The notes under the pieces were generated by a model. That model ran no database searches. It was not told where the DNA came from and saw only the letters and a list, made by a program, of their open reading frames with translations. Positions 24,089-30,572 of a stretch of DNA of 30,572 bases are shown here, in pieces. The DNA is from an uncultured Collinsella sp. Lineage in GTDB: Bacteria > Actinomycetota > Coriobacteriia > Coriobacteriales > Coriobacteriaceae. The stretch spans positions 1-30,572 of the forward strand of contig CABSMZ010000004.1 in the NCBI GenBank assembly GCA_902478875.1, written 5' to 3'. Position 1 is the first letter of the stretch. Each line of letters opens with the position of its first letter. A program made the translations under genes and the position numbers.

Positions 24089-24983
24089 CTTGGCCTCCTT
24101 GATCAAACTGAATCATTTCAGCAAGAATACGAGAGAGCTCTTCCTCGTCTTTAAACTCAATCTCAATCTTATTCTTTCCACGCGAGCTCTTCACACGCAC
24201 GTTGGTATTAAATACCTGACGGAGTACACGCGCAGCCTTTTTAAAAGACTGAGGCGTTGCAGGCCGCGGCGTCTTAGGTGTCTCTCCGGCAGAAAACAAT
24301 GGAGCAAGATTTTCTGTCGCTCTTACAGAAAGGCCCTCCGCAACAACCTTCTCTGCAAGTCGAATTCGAGCATCCTCATAGGGAACTGCAAGAATCGCAC
24401 GTGCGTGACCAGCAGTAAGTTTACCCTCAAAAATCATCTGCTGAACTACTTCGGGGAGATCGAGAAGGCGCAGCGAATTTGTAATTGCAGAGCGTGATTT
24501 GCTTACTGCCTTCGACAATGCCTCCTGGGTCATACCGCTGGCATCAATGAGCTGGCGATAGCCCTTAGCCTCTTCGACGGGATTCAGATCAGAACGCTGA
24601 AGGTTTTCGATAAGAGCAAGAGCCAGCATCTCTTCATCATTAACATCTTTAATGATGACAGGCAGCTCCTCAAGACCAGCAAGCTTTGACGCCTGGTAAC
24701 GACGCTCACCAGCGATGATCTCATATCCGTTTCCATGCTTGCGAACCAAAAGCGGCTGCAAAACGCCATGTTCTTGGATTGACTCGCTCAACTCGCGAAG
24801 TTCAGTTTCATTAAAGTGAATTCGCGGTTGATTAGGGTTGGGAACGATATCCTCAACCGGTAGTTTTGTTTCAGATGCTGTATTTGAAGCAGATGCAGCA
24901 GAACCACCGGTCTCATACTCAGCCTCTGAGACCAAAGCATTGAGTCCGCGTCCCAATCCACCGCGTTTCTTTGCACTAGGCAC
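24078..24983 (-). CDS. parB: Chromosome partition protein ParB
   Basis: ParB binds parS, hydrolyses CTP to slide along DNA and forms the partition complex moved by ParA. The 301-residue sequence starts with SAKKRGGLGRGLNALV, the short N-terminal segment that contacts ParA. It carries the CTP-binding boxes GYEIIAGERRYQASK (86-100) and ENLQRSDLNPVEEAKGYRQL, and the helix-turn-helix MTQEALSKAVSKSRSAITNS (151-170). The C-terminal dimerisation region includes NKIEIEFKDEEEL. The start is GTG at 24983, overlapping the parA stop by eight bases. Base composition is visibly lower in GC than in genes left of 23 kb. Confidence 0.97.
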   Translation of the reverse strand: MPSAKKRGGLGRGLNALVSEAEYETGGSAASASNTASETKLPVEDIVPNPNQPRIHFNETELRELSESIQEHGVLQPLLVRKHGNGYEIIAGERRYQASKLAGLEELPVIIKDVNDEEMLALALIENLQRSDLNPVEEAKGYRQLIDASGMTQEALSKAVSKSRSAITNSLRLLDLPEVVQQMIFEGKLTAGHARAILAVPYEDARIRLAEKVVAEGLSVRATENLAPLFSAGETPKTPRPATPQSFKKAARVLRQVFNTNVRVKSSRGKNKIEIEFKDEEELSRILAEMIQFDQGGQDEE

Positions 24984-25776
24984 GCTTGATCACCTCTTTT
25001 GCAAGGTTCATATACGCTTTTGCACCCTTATTTTGAGGTGCATAGGTAATTACCGGTTCTCCAAAAGACGGAGCTTCAGAGATTTTAACAGTACGGGGAA
25101 TCAGCGTCTTAAACGCCTTATCACCAAAGTACGATTGAACTTCCTCAACAACCTGATTCGACAAAGAAGTACGTGAGTCATACATGGTCATAAGCACGCC
25201 ATAGGTGTCTAAGCCCTTGTTCAGACGTGATTTGACCATCTTCATTGACTCAAGCAGCTTCGTAACGCCCTCGAGTGCGTAATACTCACACTGGATTGGA
25301 ATCAAAACGCTATCTGCTGCGGTCAAGGCATTGATTGTAAGCAGGCCGAGCGAAGGAGGACAGTCAATGAAAATAAAATCGAACTCGTCCTGAATCGGCT
25401 CAAGCAAGTCTTTGAGGCGGGTTTCACGAGCAATTGCGCTTACGAGCTCAATTTCAGCACCTGCAAGCTGAATCGTAGCTGGAATTACGAATACCTTATT
25501 GCAATTTGTATCAAGAACAAGCGATTCTGCCGGCACATCATTCAACAATGCATCATAGATGCAGTGATCAAGGTCTTCTTTTTCAATTCCAAATCCACTG
25601 GTACTGTTTCCCTGCGGATCAAAATCGACAATCAGTGTCTTACGACCCTGCTCACCCAGTGCTGCTGCAAGGTTTACAGCCGTTGTTGACTTACCGACGC
25701 CGCCTTTTTGATTGATGATTGCAATGATACGCGTGTCTTTTGCGTTCTTAGAACGCTTAACGTCGCGAAATCCCAC
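24976..25776 (-). CDS. parA: Chromosome partition ATPase ParA (Soj)
   Basis: This deviant Walker-type ATPase drives origin segregation with ParB. The 266-residue protein has the Walker A motif KGGVGKSTT (24-32), including the signature Lys, DFDPQGNSTSG (switch region) and IFIDCPPSLGLL (Walker B). The length is that of chromosomal Soj-type ParA without the N-terminal HTH of plasmid types. The start is GTG at 25776 with AGGAGG 5 bases upstream. The nearest parS lies only 40 bases upstream, so ParB bound there could influence parA transcription. parA, parB and the small membrane gene form one overlapping operon. Confidence 0.97.
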   Translation of the reverse strand: MGFRDVKRSKNAKDTRIIAIINQKGGVGKSTTAVNLAAALGEQGRKTLIVDFDPQGNSTSGFGIEKEDLDHCIYDALLNDVPAESLVLDTNCNKVFVIPATIQLAGAEIELVSAIARETRLKDLLEPIQDEFDFIFIDCPPSLGLLTINALTAADSVLIPIQCEYYALEGVTKLLESMKMVKSRLNKGLDTYGVLMTMYDSRTSLSNQVVEEVQSYFGDKAFKTLIPRTVKISEAPSFGEPVITYAPQNKGAKAYMNLAKEVIKRA

Positions 25777-25815
25777 GGTCCCTCCTGGTGTGTATTAAAG
25801 CTGTCAAACGGAGGA

Positions 25816-25831
25816 TGTTTCACGTGAAACA
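25816..25831. other. parS site 1
   Basis: A perfect TGTTTCACGTGAAACA palindrome, 40 bases upstream of the parA start. Confidence 0.95.
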
Positions 25832-25854
25832 TTCCGATTCGATATCAACTGCCA

Positions 25855-25870
25855 TGTTTCACGTGAAACA
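25855..25870. other. parS site 2
   Basis: A perfect TGTTTCACGTGAAACA palindrome, 39 bp from site 1. Confidence 0.95.
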
Positions 25871-25893
25871 CTGCAAGTTGTTAGTATCCATTA

Positions 25894-25909
25894 TGTTTCA
25901 CGTGAAACA
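25894..25909. other. parS site 3
   Basis: A perfect TGTTTCACGTGAAACA palindrome, 39 bp from site 2 and ending one base beyond the rsmG stop codon. Confidence 0.95.
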
Positions 25910-25910
25910 T

Positions 25911-26648
25911 CTAGGCAAGCGGATTCTTCTTTGCCATGCCATTTGCACGAGGCAATGAAACAGATGCTGGATGACTCTTCTTAAGAACAATGAACTCCCT
26001 GTGGCCCAAGCCCTCAGGCAAATCGATTGCGTCATTCAGAAGCAAAGTGAAGCCACAAATCTTAGCTGCTGACATGCCGGAAGCAAGCTCCTCATCCGAA
26101 GGATTGCCCTTGGTGATAACAAATAGCCCTCCATCCTTGAGGAACGGAGCTGCATACTCAACAAGAATCGGTAGAGGGGCAAGTGCGCGGGCGGTTACGA
26201 CAGAAAACTGCTTCTTATGGCTTCGAGCATATTCTTCAAGGCGATCATGAATCGCATGAGCATGTTTCAACCCAAGAGCATGAACAAAAGAATTGACGGC
26301 ATCAACCTTCTTACCAACAGAGTCAATATAAGTAGTTTTACGATGCGTGGCTATGGTTAACGGAATACCAGGGAAGCCCGCACCTGTCCCCATATCGAGC
26401 AAAGCTCCCTCAGGAGCCTTATTGATATAGGGGAGCAAAACAAGTGAGTCGAGGATATGAAGTACCGCAGCATCTTCTACGTTAAGAATACGGGTGAGAT
26501 TAGTTGTCTTATTTGTTTCCAGAACCAAATCCAAATGCTGAATACATTTCCTCAGCTCAACATCAGATACGCTCAAGGAATACTCTTTGCAATAGGAAGA
26601 TAGACGAGTCAACATCTCGTCAGCTTGCTGATCAGTAAGTACTAACAA
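25911..26648 (-). CDS. rsmG: 16S rRNA (guanine527-N7)-methyltransferase RsmG
   Basis: RsmG methylates G527 of 16S rRNA with S-adenosylmethionine. The sequence shows the family's SAM-binding motif LLDMGTGAGFPGIPL, the preceding HILDSLVLLPY, and the later VTARALAPLPILVEYAAPFL and GGLFVITKG. The start is taken as TTG at 26648, giving 245 residues: AGGAG lies 6 bases before it, and no ATG or GTG is nearby downstream. The frame is open further upstream to 26696, but that would run into the jag terminator. Because the terminator at 26694-26726 separates it from jag, rsmG probably has its own promoter in the short gap; I see only a weak TTGTCA. Relatively AT-rich, like parA and parB. Confidence 0.93.
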   Translation of the reverse strand: MLVLTDQQADEMLTRLSSYCKEYSLSVSDVELRKCIQHLDLVLETNKTTNLTRILNVEDAAVLHILDSLVLLPYINKAPEGALLDMGTGAGFPGIPLTIATHRKTTYIDSVGKKVDAVNSFVHALGLKHAHAIHDRLEEYARSHKKQFSVVTARALAPLPILVEYAAPFLKDGGLFVITKGNPSDEELASGMSAAKICGFTLLLNDAIDLPEGLGHREFIVLKKSHPASVSLPRANGMAKKNPLA

Positions 26649-26693
26649 CGAAAGCTCCTTTCTGACAAAAATCAGTGTATCGAGAACTTTTGA

Positions 26694-26726
26694 CAAAAAA
26701 AGGGGACGTGGAAACCACGTCCCCTT
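26694..26726 (-). terminator. Terminator of the rpmH-jag operon
   Basis: A perfect stem GGGGACGTGG/CCACGTCCCC (26702-26711 with 26715-26724) is followed on the minus strand by eight T. It lies 18 bases after the jag stop. Confidence 0.92.
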
Positions 26727-26744
26727 AGCATAAGCTCGAGCAGA

Positions 26745-27314
26745 TTATCGAGCAACAATCACCACATGGCGATCAGGGTCAGAACCCTCAGAATGAGTAT
26801 CGACGGCATCATTGCCACGAAGTGCAATGTGAACCAGTCGACGCTCATAGGCATTCATGGGCGGAAGCGAAACACTCTTATGAGTGCGGATGGCACGCTC
26901 GGCTGCAGACTGTGCCATGGAGGCAACCTTGTCCTGACGGCGGCTCTTGTATCCCTCGACGTCCACTACAACCGGATACCTAAAGCCAAGCTTGCGGCTC
27001 ACTAGCAAAGAGAACATAACCTGAAGGGCATCAAGGGTGCGACCATGACGGCCAATGAGAACAGCAAGGTCGGGAGCCGTTACATCCAGAATCAGCTCAC
27101 CCTCGTCGCCCTCATACTCATCGATAGGAGAGTTGGCGGCATCGAAGTGCGAAAGGATGGAACGCAGGATGGAAATCGCGACATCGGCAATGGTGTCGAG
27201 CTCCTCGTCGGTCAGCTCTTCACCGGCCTTGTAGCGCTGTGCAATCTCGGGATAATCGCCCGCGACCTGCGGGGCAACCTCCTCAAGCATATCCTCGATG
27301 ATCTCTTCAGACAT
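26745..27314 (-). CDS. jag: RNA-binding protein Jag/KhpB
   Basis: This 189-residue RNA-binding protein is usually encoded next to YidC and is linked to cell-wall growth control in Firmicutes and Actinobacteria. It has an acidic N-terminus without a clear Jag_N domain, a KH domain with the GxxG loop IGRHG (87-91) and a C-terminal R3H domain (SAAERAIRTHKSVSLPPMNA, YERRLVHIAL). The ATG at 27314 has GGAG 6 bases before it; the frame extends to a TTG at 27326 without support. It is the last gene of the operon. Confidence 0.92.
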   Translation of the reverse strand: MSEEIIEDMLEEVAPQVAGDYPEIAQRYKAGEELTDEELDTIADVAISILRSILSHFDAANSPIDEYEGDEGELILDVTAPDLAVLIGRHGRTLDALQVMFSLLVSRKLGFRYPVVVDVEGYKSRRQDKVASMAQSAAERAIRTHKSVSLPPMNAYERRLVHIALRGNDAVDTHSEGSDPDRHVVIVAR

Positions 27315-27358
27315 AACGTACTCCAAAAGTTAGGTACCTAAATAAGATTGCTATCCCG

Positions 27359-28129
27359 CTACTTCTTCTTGTGCGGGCGCGGCTTCTTCTCGCGACGAGT
27401 GACCTCAACCTGCAGCGGCGCGTTCTTAAGGCGCTCCTCCTCATCGGCCTTCGCCTTGTCGATGACCTTCTGCGTCACAAAAATCTGCTGGATAACCTGC
27501 CAAGCAGACGAGACGTCGTAGTACAGCAGAACACCAACGGGAAGGCTCCAGCCCATCCAAAGCATCATGACCGTCATGACAACGGCCATCATACGCATGC
27601 TCTGAGCCTGCTGGCCGGTCTGATTGCGCGACATATAGAGCTGCGGAATCAGGGTCAGGACAGCGAACAGGATCAGGCAGACCAGCGCAGGCAGCGCGAC
27701 CATAAAGCCATCGGCAAAGGAGGCACTCGGCGTGGTGGTCAGGTCGGGCAGAATATTAAAGAACGAGAACGTGCCGTCGTTAAAGTAGTCCGGCAGGTTA
27801 CGCAGCAGCGTAAATAGGGCGAACAGGACAGGCATCTGAATCAACAGCGGCAGACAACCAGCCATCGGGTTGAACTTGTTCTCGCTGTAGAACTTCTGCA
27901 TTTCCTCGGCCTGACGCTGGGGATCGTCGGCATAGCGCTCCTGGATCTCGAGCATCTTGGGCTGCAGCACCTGCATGCGTGCCGTCGACTTAGTCGACTT
28001 GAGCATAAGCGGCGTCAGCAGCAGACGGATGATGACCACCAGGATGATGATGGACAGGCCCCAGTCGACCGCAAAGGTCTGGATGAGCTTGAGCAGCTCG
28101 AAAAGGATGTTAACGATCCAATCCCACAT
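27359..28129 (-). CDS. yidC: Membrane protein insertase YidC
   Basis: YidC inserts and folds membrane proteins, alone or with SecYEG. The 256-residue short form lacks the large periplasmic domain of Gram-negative YidC. It has an N-terminal helix, a second helix with the conserved Arg 35 (VVIIRLLLTPL), the cytoplasmic hairpin MQVLQPKMLEIQERYADDP, then further membrane segments (CLPLLIQMPVLFALFTLL, ALVCLILFAVLTLIPQLY, MTVMMLWMGWSLPVGVLLYY). The tail is very basic (RREKKPRPHKKK), which is known to help ribosome contact. No lipobox is visible at the N-terminus. GGAGG lies 9 bases before the ATG. Confidence 0.96.
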   Translation of the reverse strand: MWDWIVNILFELLKLIQTFAVDWGLSIIILVVIIRLLLTPLMLKSTKSTARMQVLQPKMLEIQERYADDPQRQAEEMQKFYSENKFNPMAGCLPLLIQMPVLFALFTLLRNLPDYFNDGTFSFFNILPDLTTTPSASFADGFMVALPALVCLILFAVLTLIPQLYMSRNQTGQQAQSMRMMAVVMTVMMLWMGWSLPVGVLLYYDVSSAWQVIQQIFVTQKVIDKAKADEEERLKNAPLQVEVTRREKKPRPHKKK

Positions 28130-28158
28130 GTAAGTTTTCCTCCGATAGCGAGTGCCCG

Positions 28159-28383
28159 CTAGGGCACAGGGTCATAACCGCCGACGTGCAGGGGATTGCA
28201 GCGAGCGATGCGCCTCACGGCAAGCCAGCAGCCTCTCAAAACACCGTACTTCTCAATCGCCTGGACGGCGTATTGCGAGCACGTTGGGTAATAAATGCAG
28301 GCGTCAGGCAATAAGGGCGAAATAACCTGTTGATATATGCGAATAGGAGCGATGGCAACACGTCGCAAAACGTGATTGCTCAT
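28159..28383 (-). CDS. yidD: Membrane protein insertion efficiency factor YidD
   Basis: This 74-residue small membrane-associated protein assists YidC-dependent insertion. It carries the family pattern YQQVISPLLPDACIYYPTCS, with conserved cysteines, followed by YAVQAIEKYGVLRGCWLAV, RIARCNP and the ending GGYDPVP. It overlaps rnpA by four bases (ATGA), the usual arrangement in this operon. Confidence 0.96.
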   Translation of the reverse strand: MSNHVLRRVAIAPIRIYQQVISPLLPDACIYYPTCSQYAVQAIEKYGVLRGCWLAVRRIARCNPLHVGGYDPVP

Positions 28384-28718
28384 CGCTCCTCCCCGGCAAC
28401 GCCGGCGCGTTTCATAAGCGAACGCAATGCATTGTCCATCTCCTGAGGCGAAGAAACCCTCGTCTTGGGAGTTGCGAACAAGATGATGTCATAACCCGCA
28501 ACGGGAAATCCACAGCTGCGGGCGGCCTCGCGCATCACACGCTTAGAACGGTTGCGCACGACAGCACAACCGAGCCGTTTAGCACCAACGAAGGCGACCC
28601 TTCCGGAGTCGCCTTCGCCAACCGATTCACATATGGTCATTCGAATCAGAGGGTGATTGAAACGACGCCCCTGACTGAACACATGCTCGAAATCTTGCCG
28701 AGACTTAATAGTCTTCAT
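28380..28718 (-). CDS. rnpA: Ribonuclease P protein component RnpA
   Basis: RnpA is the protein subunit of RNase P, which matures the 5' ends of tRNAs. The 112-residue sequence contains the RNR signature RNRSKRVMREAAR (55-67), the preceding VGAKRLGCAVV and an N-terminal DFEHVFSQGRR. The ATG at 28718 lies 20 bases after the rpmH stop and has no clear ribosome binding site, so translation may depend on rpmH. Family and context make the identification firm. Confidence 0.95.
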   Translation of the reverse strand: MKTIKSRQDFEHVFSQGRRFNHPLIRMTICESVGEGDSGRVAFVGAKRLGCAVVRNRSKRVMREAARSCGFPVAGYDIILFATPKTRVSSPQEMDNALRSLMKRAGVAGEER

Positions 28719-28738
28719 GCGAGATGTGTGTATCGCTG

Positions 28739-28873
28739 CTAGACAGTGAGACGCTTGCGGCCCTTGGCGCGACGACGGGCGAGCACGGCACGACCACCCT
28801 TAGTGGCCATACGGGCACGGAAGCCATGGGTCTTGGCACGCTTACGCTTATTAGGCTGATACGTACGCTTCAT
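28739..28873 (-). CDS. rpmH: 50S ribosomal protein L34
   Basis: The 44-residue, strongly basic L34 reads MKRTYQPNKRKRAKTHGF at its start, then RARMATKGGRAVLARRRAKG, exactly the family pattern. AGGAGG lies 8 bases before the ATG. It leads the rpmH-rnpA-yidD-yidC-jag operon, with a consensus-like promoter about 73 bases upstream. Confidence 0.98.
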   Translation of the reverse strand: MKRTYQPNKRKRAKTHGFRARMATKGGRAVLARRRAKGRKRLTV

Positions 28874-28945
28874 CTTAAGTTCCTCCTGCTGCATTTCGAG
28901 TGTCCGCGGGGGCGCGGACGCAGATATAGACACGTGAGCTTGAAG

Positions 28946-28975
28946 ATTGTAGGGAAATCAATGTTCAAATGTCAA
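28946..28975 (-). promoter_or_regulatory. Promoter of the rpmH operon
   Basis: On the minus strand, TTGACA (28975-28970), 18 bases, then TACAAT (28951-28946): a near-consensus housekeeping promoter about 73 bases upstream of the rpmH start. Confidence 0.8.
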
Positions 28976-29049
28976 GAAATCAAAGGTAAAAGGTTACGCA
29001 GTTCACACGGTTCCCCCATAAGCCGAGCTCGATTTAGCGGTGCATGGCA

Positions 29050-29160
29050 ACTTTTCACGATATTTCATCGAGTTTTCAACAGGTCATGTTGGCAATGTTG
29101 AGAACTTTTCGTCCGTTTTCCAAAGTTTTCGACAGGTTTTGAAAAGTTGTCGAAAGATGA
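29050..29160. other. Candidate replication-origin region with DnaA-box-like repeats
   Basis: Between divergent rpmH and the gene at 29219 lies an AT-richer stretch with a repeated nonamer: TTTTCAACA (29073-29081, plus), TTCTCAACA (29096-29104, minus), TTTTCGACA (29126-29134, plus) and CTTTCGACA (29148-29156, minus), plus looser TTTTCACGA (29052). The first three match 7 of 9 positions of the E. coli DnaA box TTATCCACA. Gene orientation flips across this gap and parS sites lie 3 kb away, as expected near oriC. dnaA itself is not in the window. Confidence 0.5.
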
Positions 29161-29218
29161 GAAACATTGCACGGTGAGCTACTATTTGTTCGAAACCTTT
29201 TGAAAGATTGCGAGCGGC

Positions 29219-30571
29219 ATGTCTGACGACTTTTACACCATGGTCGATTCCGGAGACCCGGCACCCGACAACGAGCACATCACCGGCGTGCGCGAAGAGC
29301 GTGAGGAAGGCGAGCAGACGACCACGCAGGCGCCAAAAGCCATGTACGCCGCGCGCATCGCCGTCTATGACGACATGCTGTCGACACCGCGTGTGATCGT
29401 CATTGATCCGCAAGATGTCCGCACGTATTTGGAAGAGACGACCAACACCGTCTACCAGTGCATGAAAGAACAAGGTGGCCATATCTCGCTCATGGTCATC
29501 CGAGAGATTGTCGAAAACTTTATCCACGCGCACTTTGCCGAGCCCATCATCTCGATTCTGGACGGCGGAGACACCATCCGCTTTGCTGATCAAGGACCCG
29601 GCATCGACGACAAGGAGCGCGCTTTCGACTTTGGCGTTACCAGCGCAAACAGCAAGATGAAGCGCTATATCCGTGGAACCGGAGCAGGGTTTCCCATGGT
29701 GCAGGAGTATTTGGAAAACGCCGGCGGGGCCGTGTCCATCGAGGACAACATGGGCAACGGCACCGTGGTTACGGTAAGCCTGGATCCTAAACGCGTGCAG
29801 GAAATCGAACGCGCCGGCGGGCGCGGTGCTGCCGTGCGGCCCGAGACGGAGCAGCCCGCATATCCCCTGCCGGGAGCTTTTGCGCAGCAGCCCATGGCAA
29901 CGCAACAGATGCAGCCCCGCGTGGGACAGATGCAGCAGCCCGGAATGCTTCCTACACAAGAGTCCCAGGCGGCGTCGATGTCGATGCCGCCAAACGTGCC
30001 AGAGGCCATGCCACTGGCGGATCAGGATGCAGCAGCAATGCAGCAGGCGACGGGGGCACCGGGTGGCCAGCAAATGGGATATCAGCCGTACCAACAGGGA
30101 TATCCATATCAGCAGATGCCGCCACTGGGGTATGGCCAGCAGTTCCCACAGCAGTACCAGCAGGGATATCAGCAGCCGTACCAGCAGATGCCGCAGCAGC
30201 AGTACAACCCCTGGGCCCAGCAGATGACTCCGCAGCCTTACCAACAGTGGCCTCAAAGTTTTCAACAGCAAATGCCGCCGATGCAGAGTTCTCAACAATC
30301 AGCAGCTCAAATGATGTATCCTAATGCAGCAAATCAGTATGCGCAGCCACAGCCGGACGTGTTCGTAAGCGATCGCGGCAACGCCGCGCTGGGCTATCTG
30401 GCGCAAAATCAAGCGTGCGGTGCTACCGATCTGGCGAGGGCGTTTGGAAACTCGGCCCCCACTTGGTCACGCACGCTCAATGACTTGGCGCAGGCCGGCT
30501 TGGTCATCAAGCATGGCCAGAAATACCATCTGACCGAACTCGGCGCCGCTCGCGTGCGAGCTCAGAGCTAA
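29219..30571 (+). CDS. GHKL-ATPase / Gln-rich linker / winged-helix protein
   Basis: The 450-residue protein is a domain combination I do not recognise as a named family. Residues 1-45 are acidic; about 45-190 is a GHKL (HATPase) domain with N box VIREIVENFIHAHF (Glu 96, Asn 100), G1 box ADQGPGID (123-130) and G2 box RGTGAGFPMVQEYLENAGG (152-170). No dimerisation/phosphoacceptor His domain, receiver or membrane helix is present. About 205-380 is a Gln/Pro/Tyr/Met-rich low-complexity linker with repeats such as GYQQPYQQMPQQQY. About 385-450 looks like a winged helix of MarR-like type (GATDLARAFGNSAPTWSRTL, DLAQAGLVIKHGQKYHLTEL). ATG 29219 has only a weak upstream purine signal. It diverges from rpmH across the presumed origin. 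It may be a DNA-binding switch controlled by nucleotide; that is an inference. Confidence 0.85.
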   Translation: MSDDFYTMVDSGDPAPDNEHITGVREEREEGEQTTTQAPKAMYAARIAVYDDMLSTPRVIVIDPQDVRTYLEETTNTVYQCMKEQGGHISLMVIREIVENFIHAHFAEPIISILDGGDTIRFADQGPGIDDKERAFDFGVTSANSKMKRYIRGTGAGFPMVQEYLENAGGAVSIEDNMGNGTVVTVSLDPKRVQEIERAGGRGAAVRPETEQPAYPLPGAFAQQPMATQQMQPRVGQMQQPGMLPTQESQAASMSMPPNVPEAMPLADQDAAAMQQATGAPGGQQMGYQPYQQGYPYQQMPPLGYGQQFPQQYQQGYQQPYQQMPQQQYNPWAQQMTPQPYQQWPQSFQQQMPPMQSSQQSAAQMMYPNAANQYAQPQPDVFVSDRGNAALGYLAQNQACGATDLARAFGNSAPTWSRTLNDLAQAGLVIKHGQKYHLTELGAARVRAQS

Positions 30572-30572
30572 A

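Noticed and set aside
24089..24106. Longer start for the small gene behind parB
   Set aside because: TTG at 24106 has no binding site, while ATG 24088 has AAGGAGG at ideal distance.
29084..30298. A 404-codon minus-strand open frame
   Set aside because: It is antisense to the GHKL/winged-helix gene and covers the putative origin; Leu/Arg/His-rich product from complemented Gln codons.

Overview
The window reads as the chromosome of a Collinsella-like member of the Coriobacteriia (high-GC Actinobacteria). This is inferred from GC-rich coding, the M29 aminopeptidase, the TSCPD protein, a tandem pair of PafBC-type WYL regulators, a Tat-lipoprotein, an LPxTG adhesin and a classical origin-proximal block (rpmH-rnpA-yidD-yidC-jag-rsmG-parA-parB). 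Nearly all genes lie on the minus strand, and the one gene right of position 29,200 lies on the plus strand. This fits a replication origin near 28.9-29.2 kb, or just beyond the right edge, with replication running leftwards through the window.

Layout from left to right: a 16-codon gene start (1-48); tRNA-Lys; an M29 aminopeptidase; purC with a translationally adjacent membrane protein; an OmpR-type two-component system; a Tat lipoprotein coupled to a TSCPD protein; purB; two tandem ~142-bp tRNA-associated repeats and tRNA-Gly(CCC); an 1143-residue thioester/Cna-B surface adhesin with an LPATG anchor; a small membrane protein and a 1065-residue M28-like membrane protein with an inserted disordered region; two WYL regulators converging on a DinG-type exonuclease-helicase; ddl; rlmN; then the origin block with four parS-like sites, and finally a GHKL-ATPase/winged-helix protein beside the presumed origin.

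Functional groups: purC and purB belong to purine synthesis. ParA, ParB and parS segregate the origin. RpmH, RnpA, YidD, YidC and Jag form the usual ribosome/RNase P/membrane-insertion operon. The WYL pair and DinG suggest a DNA-damage neighbourhood.

The least explained items are: (1) the origin-adjacent protein with a GHKL ATPase fold, a Gln/Pro/Tyr-rich linker and a winged helix; (2) the structured repeats that sit behind both tRNAs and carry an inverted copy of the neighbouring tRNA T-arm; (3) the M28-like protein that has lost several expected metal ligands and carries an insert of about 670 residues. All coordinates and starts were read by eye from the sequence; no database search was run.
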